Below are positions 52,996 through 64,000 of a stretch of DNA of 64,000 nucleotides, one piece after another. The number at the start of each line of letters is the position of its first letter. Positions within the stretch are counted from its first letter, which is position 1. Source of the stretch: Monodelphis domestica (taxonomy: Eukaryota > Chordata > Mammalia > Didelphimorphia > Didelphidae); assembly GCF_027887165.1 (NCBI RefSeq), contig NC_077233.1, positions 228,928,872 through 228,992,871 of the forward strand, in the 5' to 3' direction. Under the pieces are notes generated by a model that was not told the DNA's origin, searched no databases, and saw only the letters and a list, made by a program, of their open reading frames with translations. The position numbers and the translations under genes are program-made.

Positions 52996-53698
52996 ATTTG
53001 GCAATTTGGAACTATGCCCAAAGGGTGCTAAAAGATTGCCTGCCCTTTGATCCAGCCATAGCACTGCTGAGTTTGTACCCCAAAGAGATAATAAGGAAAA
53101 AGACTTGTACAAGAATATTCATAGCTGCTCTCTTTGTGGTGGCAAAAAATTGGAAAATGAGGGGATGCCCTTCAATTGGAGAATGGCTGAACAAATTGTG
53201 GTATATGTTGGTTATGGAATACTATTGTGCTAAAAGGAATGATAAAGTGGAGGAATTCCATGGAGACTGGAACGACCTCCAGGAAGTGATGCAGAGCGAG
53301 AGGAGCAGAACCAGGAGAACATTGTACACAGAGACCGATACAGTGTGGTAAAATCTAATGCAATGACCCAGAACTATTTGAAGGGACATATGAGAAAGAA
53401 TGCTATCCACATCTAGAGGAAGAACTATGGGAAAAGAAACACAGAAGAAAAACAACTGCTTGATCACATGGGTCGATGGGGCTATGACTGGGAAAGTAGA
53501 CTCTAAAAGATCACCCTAGTGCAAATATTAATGATATGGAAATGGGGTTGATCAATGACACATGTTAAACCCAGTGGAATTGCATGTCAGATACAGGAAG
53601 GGGGTGGAAGGAGGGGAGGGAAAGAACATGAGTCCTATAACCATGGAAAAAATATTCTAAATCATCTAAATAAAATTTTAAAAATTTAAATTTAAAAA
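52996..53698 (+). repeat. L1 LINE 3' end, 5'-truncated, with target duplications
   Basis: It contains 'caattggagaatggctgaac', 'ggaatactattgtgctaaaa' and 'gagcagaaccaggagaacat', then the L1 3' UTR and A-rich tail. A direct repeat flanks it: AAGAAATAGAGGGTC at 52981-52995 and AGAGATAGAGGGTCT near 53699-53713, with little change. It is better preserved than the other L1 pieces. The frame at 52998-53351 is L1 ORF2 tail. Confidence 0.9.
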
Positions 53699-53734
53699 AG
53701 AGATAGAGGGTCTTTGTCATAAACATCTGATAGA

Positions 53735-53870
53735 TATTGAGTTAAATCTATTCCAATACCCTAATTTTACAGATGCGAAAACTGAGGTCCTGAGAGATAA
53801 ATTGATCATACAGAGAACAGATCCAAACCTGAGCCCTCTGACTCCAGTCTATGTTGCATGCAGTAGTTAT
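53735..53870 (-). repeat. MIR-like SINE fragment, inverted
   Basis: 'ccctaattttacagatgcga' then 'ccctctgactccagtctatg'. Confidence 0.6.
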
Positions 53871-53874
53871 ACTA

Positions 53875-54980
53875 GCTACATTTGAGAATTTATTTTGGCT
53901 CTAGTTTTGCTTTTTCTCCCATTGTTTTATGCTATGTATGCTAGTCTGTGTATGTTCTAATCTCAATATAATGTAAATTCCTTGCCCATAGTATAATAGA
54001 TCATACTGAGGGGGTATATTTGATGGGTAAGTGATAACTAATAAATCAGGTAGTTATCTTCCTTTTGCCTACCCTCCTCCATCTATACCTCCCTTTCTTC
54101 CTCTTCCACCCTCTTCTTCAGCCTCCCTCTTCTTCCCCTCCCCCTTCTTCTTCAGCCTCCTTCTAAGTCACTCAGGGTGAGCTATGATGTTTCAAATGAT
54201 ATAGGCTTTATCTTCTTTTATCTCAAGTAAGGGGTTTATTTGGGGAAGACAGGAAAGGGTAGAGAATGAAGGTAAGAGGATTAGAGGTTTCCCTATTATC
54301 TACATTGAGTCTTAGGTTGGAGGATATGGAGAGAAATGGCAATTCAGTCACTACCATGAAACAGAGCAAGTCAGAGAGAGAGATATGGACTATTGTCCTT
54401 CTTCTTCTGCCTTCAAAGTCACCAGGCCACCTCCAGCTTGATTATCCCAAGTCCCAGAAATAAACCAGCTTCTTCCTTCAAAGTCCCCACCATTAGCCAA
54501 GAAGCCCAGAAAATCAGTCAGCAGTTGGCTCTTGCCTTCAACTATTTCCCAGTAACATTCCAAATTGAATCTTCTTTTGATTGACAGTCAGATCATCACT
54601 CAGTCATTGCTTCTGTCCTTTTGCATGCCTTATAATTTCTCTCTTCCACAATAGAAAGATATTTATTTAAAACTCTGTATCCCTAGTGCCCACGACAATG
54701 GCTTATAAACATTTAAACACTTGATAAATATTTGAATTAATCTGAATTGTTGACAGTGGAAATTAAGAAAGAAAATGTAAAAGAAATATAGAAGGAAAAA
54801 ATCACTAGATCTAGTAACAGAATAGATATAGGGGATAAGAAAGAAGGAAAACACAATGATAACTCCAGGAGCTCTTCCGGTATTTCATCAACAAGCAATC
54901 TCTACCTAAACCTCTCCATCTTTTTAATTTTAGAGCTTACTTATAATTTTTATTATTCTCAGCTAATTGGTTAAGGAGAG
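53875..54980. other. Intergenic DNA between DAGLB and KDELR2
   Basis: A pyrimidine-rich stretch lies at 54060-54170. No gene is recognised. Confidence 0.5.
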
Positions 54981-54984
54981 AGGG

Positions 54985-55230
54985 AAGGAGAACAAGCATT
55001 TGTTAAGCACATATTGTGTGCCAGACACTGAACTAAGTGCTTTATAAATAATATCCCATTGATCCTCACAACAACCCTGAGAGGCAGGTGCTATTATTAT
55101 CCCCATTATGCAGCTTAGGAAACTGAAACAGAGTTTAAGTCAGGGTCACAGAGCTAGTAAGTGCCTGAGGCTGGATTTTAACTCACTGACTCCAGGCCCA
55201 GTGCTCTATCCACTAATCACAAAGTGCTTT
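54985..55230 (-). repeat. MIR-like SINE, inverted
   Basis: 'tgtgtgccagacactgaact', 'ttgatcctcacaacaaccct', 'ccattatgcagcttaggaaa' and 'cagggtcacagagctagtaa' give a full inverted MIR. Confidence 0.85.
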
Positions 55231-55234
55231 TAAT

Positions 55235-56440
55235 CAGTAGACAAGTATTTATTAAGCACTTAATATGTACCAAGCGCTATGGATACAAAGACAAAAGTGA
55301 ACCAGTATCTCCCCTACAGGAGCTTACACTCTAATAGAGAAGACAACATAAATATGTGCACAACATATATACAATAAAATATAATGTAGTTATGGTAGTA
55401 GCTCCCAAGGAGATTGGGAAAGGCTCCATCTTTAAACTGAGTCTTAAAGGCAACTGGGGATTCCAAGAGGAAGGGATGAGGAAAAAATGCATACTACTCA
55501 TAGAGGGATAGAAGTTGGAGTGTTGTGTATAGAACAGTGTGTAAGTCACTATGGCTGGATTAGTGTGAGGAAAGGAGTAATATGTAAAATTGGAAAGGTC
55601 AGGAAGGATCCAGGTTGTAAAGAATTAAAAATGCAAAACATTATATTTGATCAGAGTTATAGGGTGACATGAGTTTGGTGACCAGAGGTGAGATGGTCAT
55701 ACCTGCACTCTAGGAAAGTTACTTCTAAAGCAATGTGAAAGATGGATTAGAGTGAAGACGGGCTCAAGACAGGGACATTAAACAAGTTATTGCACCAGTC
55801 CATGTAAATGATGAAGTCTTGAACTAAGATAGCAACTGTGTGAATCATAAAAGATGTTGTGGAAGATAGTAGGGACAAGATTTGGCAAATGCTTGCATAT
55901 GGAAGTGAATGAAGAGTCAAGAATGATACCAGAGTTGCAAACTCGTGTTGCTGTTGGAATCCACAATAACAGAGAAGTTTGGAAGAGGAGTGGGTGTTGG
56001 AGAAAAGATATGGTGAGTCTGAGCTGTCTCTAGGACATTGTTTGACATTTCTAATAGGTGGTTTGTGATACAGAATTTAAAGCTTAGGAAGAAAAAGTTG
56101 GGCTAAATATATAAATCTAGAAGTCATCTACATAGAGATAGTAATTGAATCCATGGGAACTGATAAAATCAAGAGAGAGAATACAGAGAAAAGAGAAGAG
56201 GCATAGGACAGTCTTGAGATTCACGCACAGTGAGGAGAGTCTGACATGGATGCGTCAGCAAAGATTGAGGAGACAGGTAGGGGAATTGAACAGATTAACA
56301 AATTAGAGAACAGGGGCTCTAAGATTTGTGTCAGTAATGAATACAAAGGAGTACAGCTATGAAATATGAAACAGAAAATAGGAATAAGATAAAAATTATA
56401 TGGGCACATCACAAAGTTGAGAACTAATTTATAATGCAAC
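55235..56440 (+). repeat. Ancient interspersed repeat, same family as 16895-18420
   Basis: It starts 'tatttattaagcacttaata', then 'acaggagcttacactctaat', 'ttgcaccagtccatgtaaat' and 'gagtcaagaatgataccag'. It is the longest copy in the window. The family is unnamed here. Confidence 0.6.
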
Positions 56441-56949
56441 TACTTGATACCATCAAGTGAAAATTAGATTGATAAGAGGTTAAAGAGAAATCATTTTAAA
56501 ATATTTGATTACAAAGACTAAAAGCTGATGCTCAGATAAAATTTACCTATTTTCCTTTCTATACACCCACAAATATAATTACATTTATACAGTGTATTAA
56601 CAATTAACTGATATTGATGAAACAAGTCCTCAGAGAAAGCAGTATAGTTTATGTTAACCCTTAGATGCTCAAGACGAGGACTCATATTCCAAAATATTCC
56701 TTGTTAAACCAAGTATGAAATCCTGTTCTTGTTACCAAAGGTATGGTAAACAACTTTTCTTAAAGTCTTAAGAGTCACCATTAGTTAATAATCTAAGTAT
56801 TCCTTTATGGTAACCAAAATATTTCTATTATACCATTCATCTTCCTAGTAACCCTGTAAGAGAAGGAAATAGCTTACTCTGTTCTGGAATGGGAGTACAA
56901 GTTTAGAAGGCTTAAGAATTTCCTTCAAACACCTAACTTAAATTTGTAA

Positions 56950-57080
56950 TTAATTAATAACAATTTATTATGCTCCTACTTTGTGCCAGGTATTGTGCTA
57001 AACACTGGGAATACAAAGCAAAACAAGACAATCCTCAAGGAGCTCCCAGTATAATGGAAAGTATTATTGCTTTAAAAAAT
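56950..57080 (+). repeat. Ancient interspersed repeat, 5' fragment
   Basis: 'ctactttgtgccaggtattg' then 'atcctcaaggagctcccag'. Confidence 0.55.
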
Positions 57081-57569
57081 AATTAATGGTGTTCAAATAT
57101 ACTGTAATTTATTTTGCAATAGGGGAGAGGAAAAGCTGAAATAAAACTATAACATAAATTCAAACTATGTTCCACCCACCAGTTATATTCACTAACCACT
57201 GGCATAGGACGGATTTTCTGAGAGTTCCATTATTTCAGCCAGTAGAGGACATGGAACACAAAACATAAAGCAATATGCAATGCACAGCATAACTATTTCA
57301 TAGTTCACTGGTATTTTAAAATTGTCAGTCCTAGAAAATAAGCAAACATCATTTTGATGCCCATATTCCCTTTGCCCAAATCCTACAACTGGCCAAGTAT
57401 TCTATAAAACAGGGTTGAAATAGATCTCTTGAAGTTCCCTTCAAGCTGATGTTGCTTCCTCCACTACTCCACTGTTATCTGAGTCATATACCTTAACTTA
57501 TAATTTTCCAGTATCTCACCACACAAATGACAGATTGATCTCTATGGTTGTAATAAGGTGATAACACCT

Positions 57570-57780
57570 GTGTTGTTTTCTGACCACTTCATGACCTATT
57601 TGAGGTTCTTAGCAAAGATACTGGAGCATTTACCATTTTTTCCTGCCCCTCATTTTATAAATGAAGATCTGAGGCCAGGGTCAGAGCTAGTGTCTCAAGC
57701 TGGATTTGAACTCAGGAAGGAATCTTCTTGACATCAGGCAAAGAACTTGTCTACTGTACCACCTACCCACCCTGATATCA
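57570..57780 (-). repeat. CORE-SINE related to MIR/MAR, inverted
   Basis: 'gaggttcttagcaaagatac', 'gctggatttgaactcaggaa' and 'ctgtaccacctacccaccc'. Confidence 0.75.
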
Positions 57781-58285
57781 CCTATAATAATGTGAATTTC
57801 CTAGATAGTGCACCCTTCCTTTCACCTATCTAGTTTAGTCCCTTCTCTTAGAGTATATTTTACTTCATTACTTTTCTTCTCTCCTAATTCAGTTCTTACT
57901 TCCTTAGTAGCATGTTCTAATCCCTTAAGACCTCTAGAAACTCTAGAGAAACTGGTCATTATAATTTAATATCTCCTTTTCCCTTTTACACTAGGGAATA
58001 AATATTTGGATGGTCTTTATTGGCATCTATTGATGGCAGAAAAGAAACATTTCTTGTACTCTATATTCACCTTAAATTACTTGGAGATTAGGGCTAATTT
58101 CTCCCCACATGAGTAGATAGCAATCATCAGCTTATGATTTGGGTAGTTATAGCTTTTTAGTTGAATTAGATACACATAGCTCTTGATATAAAGTATTCTA
58201 TTAACCTCAGAGTACTGTATAAATAAAACGGTCATATTCTGTTCTTTTGTGTATTTCTTTTTACACTAATCTGGTTTTTTTTTTC

Positions 58286-58520
58286 AGGGGTTTTGGTTGT
58301 ATATGAACATCATCTTGACCAGTTGGAAATTATACATGATAACATACATGAATAATCAGGCTCAAATCGATCACCCTTTCTGGGAGGATGGAAGGATGAA
58401 GAGAAAGAATATGGATTTTATAATTTTGGGAAATGTATGCTTAAAATTGTTATTAGATGTAATTTGGAAAATGAAATATTTTTTCAAAAAGAAATGGAAA
58501 AATATTTTCTGGAACAATGA
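58286..58520 (+). other. Exon-like open segment with strong acceptor, unknown
   Basis: A strong acceptor-like TTTTTTTTTTCAG ends at 58287. Two frames are open: one of 77 codons from the ATG at 58297, and another reading VYEHHLDQLEIIHDN, broken once, then DEEKEYGFYNFGKCMLKIV. I recognise no protein family. It could be a decayed or lineage-specific exon, or chance. Confidence 0.2.
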
Positions 58521-58799
58521 AGGAAAGTAGAAAATGAAACCTAATATGCTAACAGTAAAGGATGTCATCTACAGCCCCAAATTCCATGTCATAAAACAAG
58601 TCACATAGTCTTTAAATTCCCCTCATAATGTTTTTCATCTATTTCCCCAGGTTTCTTGCTCTTATCAATATTCTTGCTTTAGTTTACTATCAATATTACT
58701 GTTCTAATGTTATTACATATCTTCAAATTATTCACATCTTTTGTGTATTTTAAAGAAGACACAAAAACACTTTAGCAATAAGAGAGTATTACATTACCT

Positions 58800-60897
58800 A
58801 ATAAACTTTATTCAGTAGGGCAAGGTAGCTATTTTAACATAGTGTTTAAGAAGATATGTCACAGGTGAAATGAATTTCCAATGTGCATGAGAATTCTTTC
58901 CCAGGTCTCGTCCCAACCCAAACACATCAATTCAAAAAAGTATTATTCAAATCTTAGCTAATTTTAATACAGTCTGAGAACAATAACTAAAATGGAGTCA
59001 TTCCATTATAATAAATCACAAAATGGGAGTATTAATTTCCAAAATAAGCTCATTTACTAACCAAAGTTTCAAATCTTTTTATTTTTGCTTATTTCCATTT
59101 TTTTATTTGGCTTATACAGCAGAAAATAGATGCATTCTTTCATAGCTGTGGACATTCTTTCAAATATATATCATATTATACTTTTTTCCTGTTCCCTCAG
59201 AATCGCTCCAAGGAAGATGAAAATACAAACACAGGGGATTCAAAAGAAAAAAAGACAGGAAAAAGGAACAGAAAAAACAATGTGGAGAAGCTAAAAGGTA
59301 TGAGCTTCATAACTAAGCAGTTGCCCTGCTAGTTTAGTGACACTTAAAGAGCCACCACACAAAAGTAAAACCCAATCAACACATTCCCCTAAATAATTTT
59401 AGTGCAGAAGGCGAGACTTTGTCCTTCTTGTATAAGTACTGTTAGTATTCAACACTTTAACATTTATGATGCATCACATAAACCTAACACCAACTTTTGC
59501 ATAAATCAATACGAAGCAATGTCAAAATATAACAGCAAATCAGAAGGAAACATACCTAGCATTTTCACAAAATACAAAAAAAGCAAGTATAAGAATTAAA
59601 TGGATTTAAGTGTTCACACCAGAAGAGCTTTTGTTGCAAATTAAAAAAAAACAAAACAAAAACTCATATAAACAGAATGCTCCAAAAATTTAATTCATAA
59701 ACAAAGACAGTTTATTCTGTTTCATAAAATGTTTATTTTGGATGGTAACACAGGATAAATCATGCAACAGCTCAGTAAAAAAAAAAGTCATTAAAGAATA
59801 TAATGAATAATTGGTGCTGTCAATTTTTAAAACACAACTGTAAATCATAACTAATCTCCCAAACTGACATCAAAAACCAATGAATCTGAGCACGGACATT
59901 AATTGTAAAAGTATTCATTTTGGAATACTTGTTGAGTTTTGCTTTTTATAAGCATGGAGAGCATTTAAAATGGACTGCCTATGGATTACTGCAATCAACA
60001 ATTACTAGTCCATTCTATAGAGGTGCAATAATAAAAGTTTAGGAGGATTTTATATTCAATATAATTAACATTTCTCCTATCCCAACCTAGCAAGTGACCA
60101 AGAGAAATATGCATCACAAACCAAATAATTAAGAATCACTGCCCATTTAAACCTAGTGGCTGAGTATTTTTTCTCATCAAAACAGCCTTCAAATTGAAAT
60201 TTAAATGTGGGGAGAGGGTAGTTGCCTTTGATGGGCCCAATAATAGAGAGTTCTCTCTAGTTACACCTTAAAAATTTTATGTCAAATCATTCTTGTCAAA
60301 CCTTAAATGGTACAGCTGTGATTTCCAAGGGTCATTTCTGCATCAGATGGTAATAGATATTGAACATAATACATCACACCTCACATGTTGGTGCTCAGAC
60401 TTCAATTAACAAATATAATTCATCTTTTGGCAAAAAATAAATATAGTGGAATGCAAGTGGAATTGAAGAAAAAAATATATGATCTACCAACTGCCAAGTA
60501 GCACAATTTCATTGTAGACACAAAGTTAGCAATTTCAAAGAATTCTTGAAAATAAAAAAAGTTTGCACTTATTCCTGGTTGTAAACAACCTCACAAAAAC
60601 CTCAATTTTGGAACTATTCCAATTGAAACTACACACTGAATTTATTAATACAGCATTAAGTTTCTTTATGTAAAAAAATCTTTGTACATAGTAATAAAAA
60701 AAAGATAAGGCAAGATGCAAAAAACAGAAATCCGCTGGTTTACTTTCCTCTGTGTTCTTACAGAGCCGCTGATGACTATCTGCAATAAAAAAGTTGAGTT
60801 TCTGATTTTTCTGTCTCAAGCATCTTATGCCTTTGTTTGTGATAAGAATTCTGTCCAAACATCCTGAAGGACAGATGCTGGCGATGGTCTTTGGCAC
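58800..60897 (-). other. KDELR2: KDELR2 3' UTR (candidate extent)
   Basis: The AT-rich region follows the KDELR2 stop on the minus strand. AATAAA signals on the minus strand are at 59710-59740 (two) and 58807-58812. The real end is not decidable from sequence. A short plus-strand exon-like segment (59203-59297) lies inside. Confidence 0.45.
59203..59297 (+). other. Exon-like segment, lysine-rich, unknown
   Basis: It is bounded by a good acceptor (TTCCTGTTCCCTCAG, ending at 59201-59202) and a donor-like GTATGAG. One frame is open throughout and reads NRSKEDENTNTGDSKEKKTG and on. Such low-complexity A-rich sequence can be open by chance. Confidence 0.2.
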
Positions 60898-60932
60898 TTA
60901 CGCTGGCAAACTGAGCTTCTTTCCCTTGAGTA
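60898..60932 (-). CDS. KDELR2: KDELR2 terminal coding exon
   Basis: It has only 35 coding bases, completing V and encoding [10 protein letters not shown] before TAA at 60900-60898. The acceptor is CTTACCAG. The tail is identical to human. Confidence 0.95.
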
Positions 60933-63896
60933 CTGGTAAGAGAGAGAAGAAAAAAAATCAGAAAATGTCTAATACTGAGATGATATGTTTCTCTAATTTC
61001 ATCTCTCCTCATCATTAAACATTTAGGAATATATCACATCAAACTGATTACATCTAATACAGCATAAAGAAGAAAAACAGTTCTAAGTGAGAAGTATAGC
61101 CACTTAGCCAAGAACTTCTGAATATAAGAATATAAAATAGGAACTAAAAGCTACTTACTTGACTACACAATGATGATGAATAATGGCTAGAAATGTCTTA
61201 AGTCCAAAGATACTCTAATCTCACCACCTACTCAATCTGTCATGATTTTAACTTTCATAAGATTAGAATGCAATTTAAAATCTGACAGATTGATAAAAAA
61301 CCCTGTCCAATTTTTGAGTTTATACAACATTATGCGTTTTCACAACATTCAGAGAATGAAAATATCAGAGAGAATGAACAAATCCTACAGAAAACCAAGT
61401 CAGTGATTTCACTGACAGAGGGAACTACTAAGGAGGAAACTCATGAGAAACAGCTTTGTATGTTATAATTTTAGAGAGGTACTTCAAGTACTGAGGGGTT
61501 AAGTCACATGAAAGGGTATGAAATTGATGAATAATTAATAGTTGAGTTTTGTTAACCATAGTATTCACCCTTGTAACCAAATTTTAAAGCTTAAATTCTA
61601 AGTAATTTTGTGTAGGCTTTATGCTCACTTCTCAATAATTGAGCAAAGCAAGCATGCCTCTTGAAGGAGCCAATAAAGATGAATAATGAATGAAGGTTGA
61701 TTTGACCTGATCATAGGATGTTTTCCTAGTAAGGGATTAGGGACTTTCCACAGAGTGTTTTTGGGAGATGATGATTAATTATGTCCCTTTTTTACCATGG
61801 ACTCTAGAAAGACCTTTCTAGCAAGTTATGCAGCGTTATCTGTCACGAGGCTTTTCAGAGGATGTTGGCTAACACTTGTTTTCCTGTTGCTGTGATAGAT
61901 GAAGACCCCTTGGTCAGATAGCATAATTAAGAACTAATCACAATCTTAGTTATGTCTGCCTCACTGAACCTTATGTAACTATTAAACTGTCTTAAAAAAA
62001 CCTGTCCTGATTATATTAGGAGGATGTCTTTGGTTACTGAGGGACCACTGACCTCTATTATTGGTAACTGCTAGCTTTGCCAGTAGATTGAACTCAGACC
62101 TTTTGTGCCTCAGTTTCTCCTTATCAAAATTTATCAACATGTGGCCTCACAGAATGCCTTTTTTTTTAAAACCCTTAGAGAAGTTATACTAGTATCGATT
62201 CTCAAGAAGAATAGTGGCAAAGGCTAGGCAACTGGAGTTAAGTGACTTGCCCAGTCACATAGCTTGGAAGTATCTAAGGCCAGAGCTGAACTCAGATCTC
62301 CTGACTCTAGGCCTGGCTCTCTATCCACTATACTACCACCTAGCTGCCTCCAAAATGCATTTATAAATAGGATTTAACACCAAGTACATGGGATGCCCCA
62401 CAATTCTTACCTTTTGTAACGTACAAATAGAAGAAGTCACAGTAGAGAATAGTCTGGACCACACCAGCAACAACAGCTATGAGGTCAAAGAAACCCTCAA
62501 AATAGTAGCGCCAAATCCAATTAATTAGATACAAGGCACGGTATAGGCCAAGGAAGAAAAGATAATGAGTAGTGATGGTCTCAGCTTCCCCAGTTTTGCT
62601 AATCATAAAGAGCTGTGGGAGGATAGCAACTGACTCAAGGTAGATTGAGAAGGTCCACAAGATCTGTAAAATAAATTAGCCAATTATAATTAGGAGACTA
62701 ATTATCACCATAAAACAGGAAAGGCACCCATGCTTTAAAAATTTCTGTCCCAAATGAATAATTACAATAGCTCAATTTCACTTCTATGGTTATGATTCTG
62801 GGCTAAACAGTATATTTTCTTACACAAAGCACAACTTTCGTACTTAATGGATATGTAAGGGAGGAAGATAGCCCTTTACATGGGCAGCATGGAAAATGGG
62901 CTTCCTCTGTTCTTAATTAGGTCACCTCCAAAAATTTCACTCATTACTTTCCTACAAGAATCAGTCCAGATTTTCCTCTTCTCATCTTGACAACTCAATT
63001 TCAGTATCTTTAAGATTTTTCCCCCAAAAAATTTACAGGTTTAAAAATCAGTATAATTCTCTTACATGTACTTTATGCACAAAAATATAGTACTTCATAT
63101 ATCTTGATAATCAAAAAGTTTTGATGCTGTTCTAAAATTATTAACGGAATCAAGCTACTTTATCAAACAATGGGAAGCATAATGATACAAAAAATTCTAA
63201 TACTCAGAACACTTAGAACAAAAATGTTACTTACAAGAGATACTCCCATACTGAACAATTTAAAGAATATAGGCATGCAGTATTAACTGCATTAAGGGAC
63301 TCCAAAAGATGTCAGTAAGAGATTCTATCTTTCAAATACTACCCAAATGTGTGCACTGCACCATGATAAGTAGCATATGAATCAAGATAATGAAATTCTG
63401 TTTTTCTTTACATTATAAAGAAAATCAAGACAAACATTTTTTAAAAGCTGATTTTTCTTTTTTAAATCTTTGTTACAATGGAAGACTATCTGGATAAGAA
63501 TGAAAGATATACACATTCTGAAATGAATGATATAAAAACAAAAGGTAATCATTTAAAGGAAAAAAGATTCATTTTACAGTTGGATTTTGAGTATAACATC
63601 AAATCTTGCTCAATAACAGATTCTCACAATCAGTGGTTTTAAGGAAAAATATGTATTACCTTAAAATAACCCTGTTACTCAGCCTATCCTCCCTCCTTAG
63701 TAATTCCCTCAAAGCCCCCAACAACCTTTTAACTAACCTCAAGCGGAGAGAAATCGTGATTGACTAGAAACGATAGCCCTCCAACAGGGACCACCAGAAA
63801 CTCCACTCGGAATGTGTCATGATTTCCATCATACGTAGCCTTAAACTTCATGTAGATTAAGTACACAGTGGCATATGCACAAGCAATGTAGATAAG
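60898..63896 (-). CDS. KDELR2: KDELR2, KDEL receptor 2, last three coding exons (5' part outside window)
   Basis: KDEL receptors are seven-helix Golgi proteins that bind C-terminal KDEL-type signals at low pH and return ER chaperones in COPI vesicles. Exons 63738-63896, 62411-62663 and 60898-60932 join in phase and give residues 65-212 by comparison with the 212-residue human protein. Key parts are [63 protein letters not shown] and the tail [11 protein letters not shown], whose lysine motif is needed for COPI retrieval. The paralogue choice rests on [15 protein letters not shown] and [16 protein letters not shown], which fit KDELR2, not 1 or 3. Same strand as DAGLB, as in human. Residues 1-64 lie to the right of 64000. 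Confidence 0.96.
60940..62155. other. KDELR2 intron 4, unannotated part
   Basis: AT-rich with no recognised feature. Confidence 0.5.
62158..62352 (-). repeat. Opossum tRNA-like SINE, KDELR2 intron 4
   Basis: An inverted copy, from 'aaaacccttagagaagtta' to 'tactaccacctagctgcctc', ending 59 bases from exon 4. Confidence 0.85.
62411..62663 (-). CDS. KDELR2: KDELR2 exon 4
   Basis: It encodes 84 residues plus one base, [11 protein letters not shown] to DFFYLYVTK. The acceptor is TTTTACAG and the donor is GTAAGA. Confidence 0.97.
62670..63730. other. KDELR2 intron 3
   Basis: AT-rich with no recognised repeat or RNA gene. Confidence 0.55.
63738..63896 (-). CDS. KDELR2: KDELR2 exon 3
   Basis: It encodes 53 residues, [18 protein letters not shown] to NHDFSPLE, in phase 0. 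The acceptor is CTATTAG and the donor is GTTAGT. Confidence 0.95.
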
Positions 63897-64000
63897 CTAA
63901 TAGAAAGTAAAAATCAGATTTAGTAACTTGTTCCCGTAAATTTCACATCTCTTCCTAAAATACATGACTAATTGAAGGAAATGTATTTTTCATATCATAT

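Overview
This window is vertebrate nuclear DNA, almost certainly from a marsupial and most likely an American opossum such as Monodelphis. The genes are split into short exons with GT-AG splice sites. The introns are full of mammal-type LINEs (L1, L2), MIR-like SINEs, hAT-type DNA transposons, solo LTRs and many copies of a tRNA-like SINE that I recognise from opossum genomes. There are no bacterial features: no operons, ribosome binding sites or CRISPR arrays.

Three protein-coding genes are present, in the order known from human 7p22.1. (1) Positions 1 to about 1500 are the end of the RAC1 3' UTR on the plus strand, with two poly(A) signals. (2) DAGLB (diacylglycerol lipase beta) lies on the minus strand from its start codon at 51243 to its stop at 10490. 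I could place all 15 coding exons. Every junction keeps phase, and together they give 671 codons plus a stop, with the Ser-Asp-His triad in place. (3) The last three coding exons of KDELR2 (KDEL receptor 2) lie on the minus strand at 63896-60898; its first exons are beyond the right edge. The DAGLB promoter is a CpG-rich block at about 51110-51510, followed inside intron 1 by a long purine-rich degenerate repeat.

Region by region: 1-1550 is the RAC1 tail; 1550-9050 is the intergenic gap with L2, MIR and hAT remnants; 9050-51243 is DAGLB; 51250-58800 is intergenic, with LINE and SINE insertions and some exon-like plus-strand segments; 58800-64000 is the 3' part of KDELR2. DAGLB introns also hold a decayed 7SL (SRP) RNA copy, a YWHAZ (14-3-3 zeta) processed pseudogene that keeps much of its 3' UTR, solo LTRs, and an L1 cut by a hAT element with a clear 8-bp target duplication.

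The three genes are unrelated in function: RAC1 is a Rho-family GTPase, DAGLB makes the endocannabinoid 2-arachidonoylglycerol, and KDELR2 retrieves ER residents from the Golgi. I found no undescribed biological system. The most interesting local observations are a (TG)n microsatellite acting as the 3' splice site region of the exon that carries the DAGLB catalytic serine, the 7SL fossil, and the promoter-proximal purine repeat.
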